23,557 bases of DNA from Bacteroides sp. CAG:144 (GTDB lineage Bacteria > Bacteroidota > Bacteroidia > Bacteroidales > UBA11471), in contig HF999746.1 of assembly GCA_000434215.1 (NCBI GenBank), forward strand, positions 39,523 to 63,079. The letters are read 5' to 3'. Shown here piece after piece: positions 8,088 to 15,757 of the stretch. Each line of letters opens with the position of its first letter. Position 1 is the stretch's first letter. The notes under the pieces are model-generated. The model was not told where the DNA came from. It was given only the letters and a program-made list of their open reading frames with translations, and searched no databases. A program made the translations under genes and the position numbers.

Positions 8088-9908
8088 ATGATACAGCGAT
8101 TAGTTTTTATGGTAATAACCTGTATGATAACGATTTCACCGGCAGTTGCCGATGAGGTGAAATTCTTGGCGTCTGCACCGAAGCAGGTCATACAGGGCCA
8201 GCAATTTCAGGTTGTTTATACGTTGCAGAATGCCGGTGGGGACGGTTTTAGAGCTCCTGATTTTTCGGGCTTTTCCGTTTTATACGGCCCTGCTACTTCA
8301 CAGAGTACATCGATTTCTTGGGTGAATGGAAAAACATCAAAAATCAGCGAGTATACTTATACCTACACACTGAGGGCCGACAAAGAGGGTTCTTATACAT
8401 TTGCCGCTGCGACGATAATGGTCGACGGAAAACAACTATCGTCCAATTCACTGAGGGTTCAGGTTTTGCCTCCCGATAAAAATGCTCCGGCTCCTTCTGC
8501 GAATGGCGGTATGTCGGGGCGGCAATCGGTACAGTCGGCGGTAGAAGACCCCGAGTTGTTTGTCCGTCTTATCTTATCTAAAAAGTCGGTTTATGAGCAA
8601 GAACCCATTTTAGCTACGATCAAAGTCTATTTGCGGGGTGGAAATTTGTTGGGTATCCATGATCTTGTCATGCCGGGGTTCGATGGTTTCATTACACAAG
8701 AGATCGATTTGGGCAACACTCAGGTAGAACTTGAAAACTTTAAGGGGAACAATTATCAGGTAGCGACATTAAAGCAAGTATTGCTGTATCCGCAACGTAC
8801 TGGCAATTTGGAAATAACATCGGGAAAATTTGATTTTTCGGTACTTGTGGAACGTCCCATGCCCGGGATATTCCGTATGATGAGTGGGACACAAGAATTG
8901 ATACGTTCGGCCACGACACCGGCTGTAACGGTAAAGGTGAAGCCGTTGCCGATGCCCCGCCCGGCTTCATATATGAATGCCGTGGCTTCCAACCTCAAAC
9001 TTTCGTCATCGCTAAGCAAAGAGACTTTGAAAACGAATGAGGCTGTTACTTTGAAACTGACTCTTTCGGGAACTGCCAATTTGAAATATATGAAAAATCC
9101 CGACGTGAAGTTTCCCGTCGATTTTGATGTTTACGATCCGAAAATCTCGACCGATTTGAAAAATACCGATGCGGGAGTAAGCGGAACTCGTACGGTAGAA
9201 TATACGATTATTCCCCGCAGAGCCGGAGAATTTACGATTCCGTCTGTCGAATTTTCTTATTTCGATTTTTCAACGAATCGTTATAAAACCCTTGCCACTC
9301 CCGAGTATCATCTTACCGTGGAGCAAGGCAACACCAGCGAAGGGTCGGTTGTCTTGGCTAATTTCTCGGACCAAGAAGCCGTAAAGCATCTCAATCAGGA
9401 TATACGTTATATCAAGACGGGAGATTTGCATCAGAAGAAATCCGAATCTTTCTTTTACGGCTCTTGGGCTTACCGATTGTGTTATCTTGTACCATTGCTT
9501 TTGCTGGTTGCATTTGTTCTGTTCAATTATCGGAAAGCCCGCGAGAATGCAAATGCCTCACGTCTCAAAACTAAGAAAGCCAATAAGGTGGCGATACGGC
9601 GTTTAAAGATTGCCGGGAAATATCTCCGGGAGCACAATAGCGAGCGTTTCTATGACGAGACTCTTAAAGCGGTGTGGGGATATATCAGCGACAAGTTGCT
9701 TTTGCCTCTATCCGAGCTTACAAGGGATAATGTCGCTGCGCAATTGATGGCGTATGGAGCCGATGAGGAACTCATAGGTAGGGTGATACAAGTGATAGAT
9801 ACGTGCGAATTTGCCCGTTACGCTCCTGCTCAAAGCAATGAAGCAATGGATCGCCTTTATGACGAAACGCTTGATGTGATAGGAAAAATGGAAAATGTGA
9901 AACGATAA
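8088..9908 (+). CDS. batD: Aerotolerance protein BatD
   Basis: This 606-residue protein begins with a signal peptide (to about residue 21, AVA/DEV). A long periplasmic part of several beta-sandwich domains follows, starting VKFLASAPKQVIQGQQFQVVYTLQN, as in BatD/OMP-type proteins. Another such repeat is seen at VDFDVYDPKI and TRTVEYTIIPRRAGEFTIP. One transmembrane helix lies at about 463-481 (LCYLVPLLLLVAFVLF). A helical cytoplasmic domain follows, with YLREHNSERFYDETLKAVWGYISDKL and CEFARYAPAQ. It is the largest Bat protein and probably the scaffold between BatA/B and the TPR proteins. The gap of 57 bases after batC is the longest inside bat, and no promoter box is visible there. Confidence 0.9.
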   Translation: MIQRLVFMVITCMITISPAVADEVKFLASAPKQVIQGQQFQVVYTLQNAGGDGFRAPDFSGFSVLYGPATSQSTSISWVNGKTSKISEYTYTYTLRADKEGSYTFAAATIMVDGKQLSSNSLRVQVLPPDKNAPAPSANGGMSGRQSVQSAVEDPELFVRLILSKKSVYEQEPILATIKVYLRGGNLLGIHDLVMPGFDGFITQEIDLGNTQVELENFKGNNYQVATLKQVLLYPQRTGNLEITSGKFDFSVLVERPMPGIFRMMSGTQELIRSATTPAVTVKVKPLPMPRPASYMNAVASNLKLSSSLSKETLKTNEAVTLKLTLSGTANLKYMKNPDVKFPVDFDVYDPKISTDLKNTDAGVSGTRTVEYTIIPRRAGEFTIPSVEFSYFDFSTNRYKTLATPEYHLTVEQGNTSEGSVVLANFSDQEAVKHLNQDIRYIKTGDLHQKKSESFFYGSWAYRLCYLVPLLLLVAFVLFNYRKARENANASRLKTKKANKVAIRRLKIAGKYLREHNSERFYDETLKAVWGYISDKLLLPLSELTRDNVAAQLMAYGADEELIGRVIQVIDTCEFARYAPAQSNEAMDRLYDETLDVIGKMENVKR

Positions 9909-9920
9909 AAAAGTGAAACC

Positions 9921-10682
9921 ATGTCTCTTCGGAAAATATATATCCTAACAATACTTTTATGCTCTGTATGGTCTGTATCTCGGGCCAATGCACAATCTTT
10001 GGCAGAGCAGGCCGGCATGGCGTACCAGAAAGGCGACTATGCCAAAGCAGTCGAGCTGTATGAACAGTCGGGAGAACAGGACGGGACATCCGCCGCTTAT
10101 TTCTATAATCTGGGAAATGCTTATTATAAATGCGGACGTTATCCCGATGCCATTTTGAATTACGAGCGTTCCTTGCTGCTCGATTCCGACAACGCCGATA
10201 CTCGCTTCAATCTCGAAATGGCGCAAGCCCGCATCGCAGATAAAATCGAACCATTGGGCACTTTTTTTCTCGTACAATGGTCGACGGCTGTGCGAAATCT
10301 TTTTCCTTCGAATGTATGGGCCGTGATTGCTGTCGTTGCCTTTTTGTTATTTCTCGTAGGTGTCGTCCTGTACTTTTTTGTCGAGAAGGTCGTTTTGCGT
10401 AAAATCGGATTCTTTGCCGGTTTGCTGGCTGTGCTTGTTGCGATAGGTGCCAATCATTTTGCTTCGGAGCAGAAGGCACGGATTATTCATCGCGATTCGG
10501 CGATAATTTTTGCTCCTACCATTACGGTGAAAAGTTCTCCGTCGGAGAGCGGTACCGACCTTTTTGTTTTGCATGAGGGCACGAAAGTGTATCTTATGGA
10601 CCGGGTGGGAGAATGGAGCGAAATACGTCTTGAAGACGGAAATCGCGGGTGGATACCTACCGATAAGTTGGAAATCATATAA
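9921..10682 (+). CDS. batE: Aerotolerance protein BatE, TPR and SH3 protein
   Basis: This 253-residue protein has a signal peptide (about 1-25, ending ANAQ) and TPR repeats (about 28-100, GMAYQKGDYAKAVELYEQSG and AAYFYNLGNAYYKCGRYPDA). Two transmembrane helices lie at about 131-153 and 157-173. The C-terminal bacterial SH3-like domain (about 195-253) contains VKSSPSESGTDLFVLHEGTKV and ends GWIPTDKLEII. This TPR, two-helix, SH3 order is that of BatE. SH3-like domains of this kind can bind peptidoglycan or proteins in the periplasm. It closes the operon; no convincing hairpin terminator lies between its stop and the next promoter. Confidence 0.9.
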   Translation: MSLRKIYILTILLCSVWSVSRANAQSLAEQAGMAYQKGDYAKAVELYEQSGEQDGTSAAYFYNLGNAYYKCGRYPDAILNYERSLLLDSDNADTRFNLEMAQARIADKIEPLGTFFLVQWSTAVRNLFPSNVWAVIAVVAFLLFLVGVVLYFFVEKVVLRKIGFFAGLLAVLVAIGANHFASEQKARIIHRDSAIIFAPTITVKSSPSESGTDLFVLHEGTKVYLMDRVGEWSEIRLEDGNRGWIPTDKLEII

Positions 10683-10700
10683 GTAAAGTCTTAACATATC

Positions 10701-10731
10701 TTGTGCATAATGGATAAAAGGGTTATCTTTG
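10701..10731 (+). promoter_or_regulatory. Promoter of the PAP2 gene, close to the start codon
   Basis: TTGTG at 10701-10705 could serve as a -33 element. It lies about 19 bases before TATCTTTG at 10724-10731, an exact TAnnTTTG -7 box. The ATG at 10738 is only 6 bases past the box, so the transcript would start at or very near the start codon. Confidence 0.6.
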
Positions 10732-10737
10732 TCCATT

Positions 10738-11418
10738 ATGCTCGACACGTTATTGGAATTGGATCGTTCCCTGTTATTGTTTTTCAATCAGGGACATACG
10801 CTGTATTGGGATCAGGTGATGTGGATTTATACCGGGAAGTTGGTATGGATTCCGCTCATTCTTTCTATGATATACGTGGCTTTCCGCTGCGGAGGGTGGC
10901 GAGAGGGAGTATGGTTTGTTTTGGTGGCGGGGTTGGTAACCCTTTTATGTGACCAGTTCTCGTCATCGGTCTGTAAACCTTTTTTTGAACGTTACCGTCC
11001 GGCTCGCGATCCCGATTTTTCTTCGATGGTAACGATCGTGAACGGTTATCGGGGTGGAATGTTCGGCTTCTTTTCGAGCCATGCGGCCAATGCTGCCGGT
11101 ATCGTCGTGTACACGGCATTGATTTTCAGGAATAAACTTTATGCGGCAACAGCTGTTCTGTGGGCCTTGCTCACGTGCTATTCCCGCATGTATTTGGGTG
11201 TTCATTATCCCGGAGATATTTTGGCCGGACTATTATGGGGAACCCTTATGGGGTGGAGTGGTTTTTTCTTATATAAGAAAATGCGACCTTTTTTCTTTGG
11301 CGATATTCCGTCTCCCTATTCTGGATGTCGTTTGGTAGGGATAATAACGGCAGTTGTGTACGTAACGTTTCTCTTTATTCTACTCATGGCGCCGATATTG
11401 AAATTCTCGTTCCATTGA
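10738..11418 (+). CDS. PAP2-family membrane phosphatase
   Basis: This 226-residue multi-helix protein carries the three PAP2 phosphatase motifs. They are K80 with R87-P88 (KPFFERYRP), the SSHA segment with H115, and R150 with H156 and D160 (RMYLGVHYPGD), which together form the phosphohistidine active site. Such enzymes remove phosphate from lipid phosphates or isoprenyl pyrophosphates, such as undecaprenyl pyrophosphate or phosphatidylglycerol phosphate, at the membrane; the substrate cannot be read from the sequence. A TTG nine bases upstream (10729) would also be in frame, but it lies inside the -7 box, so ATG 10738 (MLDTLLELDRS, typical for the family) is preferred. Motifs make the family call firm. 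Confidence 0.92.
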   Translation: MLDTLLELDRSLLLFFNQGHTLYWDQVMWIYTGKLVWIPLILSMIYVAFRCGGWREGVWFVLVAGLVTLLCDQFSSSVCKPFFERYRPARDPDFSSMVTIVNGYRGGMFGFFSSHAANAAGIVVYTALIFRNKLYAATAVLWALLTCYSRMYLGVHYPGDILAGLLWGTLMGWSGFFLYKKMRPFFFGDIPSPYSGCRLVGIITAVVYVTFLFILLMAPILKFSFH

Positions 11419-11596
11419 TCTTTAAGTGCACAGATTGTATATGGTTTGCTTAATCATATATAAGATAAATACTTATAAAGCCGATCATTAATTTAAACGT
11501 AAAAAAACTCCGATTTATTTGCTTTTCCCGAATATTAAAATTATATTTATTGCCAGAAACAAATAAGAAGAGTTTAACCCCTTAAATTTTATAGCC
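11419..11596 (+). promoter_or_regulatory. AT-rich intergenic stretch with probable promoter of the HTH gene
   Basis: This 178-base stretch is markedly AT-rich. TTTG at 11518-11521 and TATATTTA at 11542-11549 are 20 bases apart, which fits a Bacteroidota -33/-7 pair with one mismatch in the -7 box, and would give a leader of about 40 bases. A weak inverted repeat (TATATG and CATATA, near 11439-11461) could mark the end of the PAP2 transcript. No small ORF or RNA gene is recognised. Confidence 0.45.
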
Positions 11597-11851
11597 ATGA
11601 CAAAGACAATCACTTTTAATGAACTTCGTCGTATCAAAGATAGTTTACCCGACGGCTCCATTCACAGAATCGCCGATGAATTGAATGTAACCGTTCAGAC
11701 CGTGCGTAATTATTTCGGCGGCAATAACTATGAGTTCGGTAAGAATTGCGGCTTGCATATCGAACCCGGGCCCGACGGAGGTATTGTAGTTCTCGATAAT
11801 ACGACAATCTACGATATGGCCATGAAAATTCTGGAAGAAGAGAATGCATAA
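11597..11851 (+). CDS. Small helix-turn-helix DNA-binding protein
   Basis: This 84-residue protein has a clear helix-turn-helix at about residues 20-41 (SIHRIADELNVTVQTVRNYF, the recognition helix being VTVQTVRNYF). A short beta region with GGNNYEFGKNCGLHIEPGPDGGIVVLD follows, and then an amphipathic C-terminal helix (TTIYDMAMKILEEE). It has no sensor domain and no membrane segment. Proteins of this size and pattern are common in Bacteroidales and are usually listed only as DNA-binding protein. It stands alone between the PAP2 gene and the stress-protein gene, with its own probable promoter. DNA binding is a reasonable inference; the target is unknown. Confidence 0.8.
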   Translation: MTKTITFNELRRIKDSLPDGSIHRIADELNVTVQTVRNYFGGNNYEFGKNCGLHIEPGPDGGIVVLDNTTIYDMAMKILEEENA

Positions 11852-11952
11852 ATATTCGGCGGAATCGTTTCCGTATTCTATTTTGAACAGAAATATACCC
11901 CTGTTTGTTTCTGTTTGTACGGTAAAGGTTTAATATTAAAATCCTTACAATT

Positions 11953-13092
11953 ATGAGTGAAGACAGATTAATAACAGTAGCGATATATACCTACGAGAAA
12001 GCTCAGATCATCAAAGGTATATTGGAGAATGAGGGTATTCCTGTCGCCATACAGAATGTCAATCTGATACAGCCGGTTGTATCATCGGGGGTACGGATTC
12101 GTATTCGGGAAAACGATCTGCCGCTTGCCCTTAAAATACTTGAAAACAGCCCTGTTTTTGAAGATTTGTTGCAGAACAAGACATCGGAGAATCGAGAGAA
12201 TCAGATATTGGTTCCTGTCGATTTCTCCGATTATTCTATAAAGGCCTGCCGCACGGCGTTTACGGTGGCTGGTTCGCTTAAAGCGAAAGTTGTTTTGTTG
12301 CATACTTATCTGATACCCGATTTCATGAGTATGCTCTCGGCGACGAGTGTATTTTCCATCGAAGCTGTCAATGACAACGACATGGAAATGTATAAGGAGA
12401 TACGTCGTCAGGCCGAGCAGGATATGAAGAAATTGCTCGAAGCCCTTAATAAAGAAGTGAAGTTGGGGCGTTTGCCCGATGTGGAGGTAGAGCCGGTATG
12501 GAAAGACGGTATTCCCGAAGACGAAATTTACCGGTATGCCAAGATCAATCGACCATTGCTTATCGTTATGGGTACTCGGGGGAAAGGTCGTAAAGAGAGC
12601 GATCTGATAGGGAGCGTTACGGCCGAAGTTTTCGAATCGGCATGCGTACCGGTTTTGGCAATTCCCGAAAATGTGCCGTTCGTGGGATTTGAAAACGTAA
12701 AAAGCATAGCCTTTTTCACCAATTTCGACCAGCAGGATTTGTTGGCGGTAGATACCTTTATGCGTCTTTTTGCCGCGTTCCGTTTCAGTGTACATTTTGT
12801 ACATATCCAGTCGCAGAAAGATGTGTGGGACGATGTCCGGTTGTCCGGAATGAAAGATTATCTCGAAAAACATTATGCGGGTTATGAGGTCTCTTGTTCT
12901 TTGATAAAGAAAGAAGACGATTTGCTCGACGAACTCGAATCTTTCGTTGAAAAAGAAAAAGTCGACCTTTTGGCCATGACCACACGACGGCGTAATGTTT
13001 TCGCCCGGCTTTTCAATCCGGGATTGGCACATAAGATGATATTCCATTCCGATACGCCATTATTGGTTATTCCGGCCAGTGGTAATGTATGA
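11953..13092 (+). CDS. DUF2007 domain plus two universal stress (Usp) domains
   Basis: This 379-residue cytoplasmic protein has three parts. Residues about 5-65 resemble DUF2007, a small signal-transduction-like domain (EKAQIIKGILENEGIPVAIQN, then RIRIRENDLPLALKILE). Residues about 85-245 are a Usp domain (ILVPVDFSDYS start) with an intact nucleotide motif GTRGKGRKESDLIGS, which fits GxxG-x9-GS. Residues about 253-375 are a second Usp domain (SIAFFTNFDQQD start) in which that motif is lost (TTRRRNVFARLFNPG). The first half could bind ATP and the second probably cannot. Tandem Usp proteins are thought to help survival under stress. ATG 11953 has no strong promoter box in front of it. A hairpin follows just after the stop. 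Confidence 0.88.
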   Translation: MSEDRLITVAIYTYEKAQIIKGILENEGIPVAIQNVNLIQPVVSSGVRIRIRENDLPLALKILENSPVFEDLLQNKTSENRENQILVPVDFSDYSIKACRTAFTVAGSLKAKVVLLHTYLIPDFMSMLSATSVFSIEAVNDNDMEMYKEIRRQAEQDMKKLLEALNKEVKLGRLPDVEVEPVWKDGIPEDEIYRYAKINRPLLIVMGTRGKGRKESDLIGSVTAEVFESACVPVLAIPENVPFVGFENVKSIAFFTNFDQQDLLAVDTFMRLFAAFRFSVHFVHIQSQKDVWDDVRLSGMKDYLEKHYAGYEVSCSLIKKEDDLLDELESFVEKEKVDLLAMTTRRRNVFARLFNPGLAHKMIFHSDTPLLVIPASGNV

Positions 13093-13100
13093 AATTAAAT

Positions 13101-13131
13101 GAAGAAGGCGGGTGTTTCACTCGCTTTCTTC
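13101..13131 (+). terminator. Hairpin between the Usp gene and the duplicated gene
   Basis: GAAGAAGGCGGGTG (13101-13114) pairs along its full 14 bases with CACTCGCTTTCTTC (13118-13131), with two G-T wobbles and a 3-nt loop. It starts 8 bases after the Usp stop and ends 14 bases before the next ATG. There is no good T run behind it, so it may be a terminator, an attenuator, or an mRNA-stabilising hairpin. Confidence 0.55.
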
Positions 13132-13145
13132 TTCTTGAAAAAATT

Positions 13146-13967
13146 ATGTCGATAAACACAGTTCCTGCAAGTCGCGTAACACCTGAGAAAATAGAACGGC
13201 TCGGAGAAAGAGAAATATTCGTCTTCGGTTCCAGTCTTATGGGTGTCCATTTCGGAGATGCCGCCCGAGTTGCCTATGATAAATTCGGAGCGGGAGGCGT
13301 TTCAGAGGGTTTGAAAGGGTCGACTTATGCCATTCCTGTGGTACGGGCGGGTATAGACATGGTAAAACCGCATATCGAGGCATTTTTGTCTTTTGCGCGT
13401 TCCCATACCGAATACCGTTTTTTTGTAACCCGTATCGGTTGCGGTATCGCCGGTTTTACCGATGAAGATATCGCTCCATTGTTTGCCGTTGCTGTCGGAA
13501 TGGAGCATGTTACTTTACCGGCTTCGTTTTGGGAAGTTTTGCAACGTAAGGGTTTATATGTGCCGCATATACCGCCGGACCGTATTGCTGCCGATCATAT
13601 CGAGACGTTGGAAGAGAATGAAATTTTCGTTTTCGGTAGTAATTTGTCGGGAAGACATTACGGAGGAGCCGCATTTATCGCAAATAAAAGGTTCGGGGCC
13701 GAATGGGGCATAGGTCGCGGACTTACGGGGAAGACCTATGCCATACCTACCATGCGGGCGAGTGTGGAGATGATAAAACCCTATGTCGATGAATTTATCT
13801 CTTTTGCCCGTACCCATACCGAGTATCGCTTTTTGGTAACGCGTATCGGTTGTGGCATTGCCGGTTTTACCGATAGAGATATAGCTCCGTTGTTTTGCGA
13901 TGCCGTAGATGTTCCCAATATCGCTCTGCCCCTCTCTTTCTGGCATGTTATATTTTCTCTTGGTTGA
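13146..13967 (+). CDS. A1S_2505-like protein with two tandem copies of the domain
   Basis: This 273-residue protein is made of two similar halves, about residues 23-131 and 159-267. Each holds IFVFGS, a [LT]xGxxYAIP segment, a helix ending FISFAR- or FLSFAR-, then HTEYRF, VTRIGCGIAGFTD, DIAPLF and an LPxSFW end. The pattern (IFVFGSN, YAIPT, TRIGCGIAG) matches the small family named after A1S_2505, found in phage and bacterial genomes and possibly related in fold to macro domains; its activity is not known to me. The second half keeps FGSNLSGRHYGGAA, closer to the family consensus than FGSSLMGVHFGDAA of the first. I chose ATG 13146 because the longer frame from 13089 would cover the hairpin and overlap the Usp gene. 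It overlaps the next gene by one base (TGATG). Confidence 0.75.
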   Translation: MSINTVPASRVTPEKIERLGEREIFVFGSSLMGVHFGDAARVAYDKFGAGGVSEGLKGSTYAIPVVRAGIDMVKPHIEAFLSFARSHTEYRFFVTRIGCGIAGFTDEDIAPLFAVAVGMEHVTLPASFWEVLQRKGLYVPHIPPDRIAADHIETLEENEIFVFGSNLSGRHYGGAAFIANKRFGAEWGIGRGLTGKTYAIPTMRASVEMIKPYVDEFISFARTHTEYRFLVTRIGCGIAGFTDRDIAPLFCDAVDVPNIALPLSFWHVIFSLG

Positions 13968-15148
13968 TGTCGGTTCTCTATCTTTTCAATCCCGAGAATG
14001 ATTTGGCGTTGGCTAATGGTGGAAAAAATTATACGCCGCCGCCGTTGGCACGAACGATAGCCCGGGATTTATCTACTTTGCCGCTATGGTATGCCACAGA
14101 AGGAGAGAATATTATCTGTTTGCCATCTCTCGGTTATGGCGATTCGTTGATACCTGTCTTGGAATCGTTGGGAAAAAAATGTCGTGTTTGTTCCATTGCC
14201 TCGTTGCCCGATGATGTTTCGGCTTACCGGCCGTGGGGGTGGAGTCCCGAAATTGTCCACCGCTTTCTCCGACACGGAGCTGATGCCGAATTACTTCCAC
14301 GTGCAGAATTACTGGATTTACAACGTGTGTGGGCGCATCGCATACGCACCCGAGAAGTCCTTTCCTTTTTGAAGAGCGAAGGAGTAGATGTTCCCTACGA
14401 GATTCCTGTTTCGTTTCGGGACGAGGGACGAGTGCATGATTTTGTTACAACTCATCTTAGGGCTATGCTCAAAGCGCCGTGGTCGGGCAGTGGGAAAGGC
14501 TTGTGCCGGACTTATGGAACGTATGATCTGGCGGTAGGCCGATGGGTACAAGGGGTGCTCCGCCGTCAAGGAGAGGTCGTTTGTGAACCATATTTCGAGA
14601 AAGAGGCCGATATGGCGATGGAATTCCTTTCAGATGGCAATCGGGTCGTTTTTTCGGGCTACTCTTGGTTTTCGACCGATGAGCGCGGAGCATATAAAGG
14701 GAATTGTTTATTATCTGACGATGAAATCGAGAAACATGTATCTTCCTATCTCCCTGTCGATGATTTGTATCGGGTACGCGAGTGTTTGGAGCGATTTTTC
14801 ACCCACTATATAGCTCCGTTATATCAGGGATATTTCGGGGTTGATATGATGATATACCGTCGCTCCGGCGCATTTGCTTTGCACCCGTGCGTGGAGATAA
14901 ATCTGCGTATGAATATGGGTATGGTATCCCGTATTTTTTATGATCGTTACGTGGCAGAGGGAAGCAATGGTGTTTATCGCGTGGAGTATTTTCCCGACGC
15001 GGAGCAACTTATGGCCGATCATTGTCGCCGGCAATTTGAAAATCCCCTTCGTATCGACCGGCAAAAAATAAAGAGCGGTTATCTAGCTCTGAATCCGATT
15101 CTGCCCGATACGCATTATAGGGCTTCTGTCGAGATATATTCTGTATAG
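13967..15148 (+). CDS. Uncharacterised ATP-grasp-like protein
   Basis: This 393-residue protein starts at the ATG inside TGATG; the open frame reaches further up, but only inside the previous gene. The N-terminus is MSVLYLFNPENDLALANGG. The middle and end look like an ATP-grasp fold: KAPWSGSGKGL (169-179) as the nucleotide-binding lysine and glycine-rich loop, GEVVCEPYF with E207 as hinge, and MAMEFL with E219. YFGVDMMIYR (D293) and HPCVEINLRMNMG (E310, N312, R314) match the metal-binding end typical of this fold. ATP-grasp enzymes join a carboxylate, through an acyl phosphate, to an amine or thiol; the substrate here is unknown. I recall similar proteins as hypothetical in Bacteroidales genomes. 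Fold assigned from motifs only. Confidence 0.7.
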   Translation: MSVLYLFNPENDLALANGGKNYTPPPLARTIARDLSTLPLWYATEGENIICLPSLGYGDSLIPVLESLGKKCRVCSIASLPDDVSAYRPWGWSPEIVHRFLRHGADAELLPRAELLDLQRVWAHRIRTREVLSFLKSEGVDVPYEIPVSFRDEGRVHDFVTTHLRAMLKAPWSGSGKGLCRTYGTYDLAVGRWVQGVLRRQGEVVCEPYFEKEADMAMEFLSDGNRVVFSGYSWFSTDERGAYKGNCLLSDDEIEKHVSSYLPVDDLYRVRECLERFFTHYIAPLYQGYFGVDMMIYRRSGAFALHPCVEINLRMNMGMVSRIFYDRYVAEGSNGVYRVEYFPDAEQLMADHCRRQFENPLRIDRQKIKSGYLALNPILPDTHYRASVEIYSV

Positions 15149-15166
15149 CAGAGGAAAACCGTTCCG

Positions 15167-15745
15167 TCAGAATTTTTTCAATTCCTGATAGAGCCTTTGT
15201 ATGGGCAACCCCATGACATTGTAGTACGAGCCGCGTAGGCCGGTAACCCCTACATACCCTATCCATTCTTGTATGCCGTAAGCCCCGGCCTTGTCGAGCG
15301 GTGAATATTTTTCGACATAATAATCGATTTCTTCCTCGGTAAGCAATGCAAACGAAACTTCGGTAGATGTCGCAAAAGAGACCTCTTTATCGATGGTGGT
15401 GATACTGACGCCGGTTATTACCGTATGCGTTTTTCCCGAGAGGTCATGTAACATGGCTTGAGCATCGGTTTTGTCGAGAGGTTTTCCATACACGCGACCG
15501 TCGAGCCATACAATAGTGTCGGCTGTGATGAGTAGGGTGCGGTCAGTTAACTGTTTTTTATATGCCTCGGCCTTTTTCTTGGCAATATAGAGCGGAATTT
15601 CCTCTCCTTGCAGAGTTTCGGGGTAACTCTCGTCTATATCGGGCAGTACACTTACCCGATAAGAAATATCCAGTCCCGCCAACAACTCTTTCCGGCGGGG
15701 AGAATTACTAGCCAGTACAATGTCGTAGTTTTTCAAAAAATCCAT
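15167..15745 (-). CDS. maf: Maf-family nucleoside triphosphate pyrophosphatase
   Basis: This 192-residue protein contains the Maf signatures in order: LASNSPRRKELL near the N-terminus (about 11-22), ADTIVWLDGRVYGKP in the middle, and SPLDKAGAYGIQEW followed by GLRGSYYNVMGLP near the end. Maf enzymes cleave non-standard or dTTP/UTP-type nucleotides to monophosphate and pyrophosphate, and were first linked to septum formation. The last two motifs suggest the YhdE-type (dTTP/UTP) subgroup. It is the last gene of a minus-strand operon, 12 bases after kdsC, and ends 18 bases from the converging ATP-grasp-like gene. Confidence 0.93.
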   Translation of the reverse strand: MDFLKNYDIVLASNSPRRKELLAGLDISYRVSVLPDIDESYPETLQGEEIPLYIAKKKAEAYKKQLTDRTLLITADTIVWLDGRVYGKPLDKTDAQAMLHDLSGKTHTVITGVSITTIDKEVSFATSTEVSFALLTEEEIDYYVEKYSPLDKAGAYGIQEWIGYVGVTGLRGSYYNVMGLPIQRLYQELKKF

Positions 15746-15757
15746 GTCTGTTGGTTT

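Noticed and set aside
11860..11873. Small inverted repeat CGGAA/TTCCG after the HTH gene
   Set aside because: The stem is only five pairs and the downstream T-rich stretch is interrupted; not strong enough to call a terminator.
11901..11918. Direct repeat CTGTTTGT twice, 10 bases apart, upstream of the Usp gene
   Set aside because: It could be a binding site, but there is no matching -7 box in place and short T/G repeats are common in such AT-rich DNA.
12082..13047. Minus-strand frame of 321 codons opposite the Usp gene
   Set aside because: It is entirely inside the Usp gene, which has a clear domain structure. No motif is seen in the minus frame.
13089..13145. Upstream extension of the duplicated protein by 19 codons
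   Set aside because: The extra residues cover the strong hairpin and overlap the Usp stop; the downstream ATG gives a natural start.
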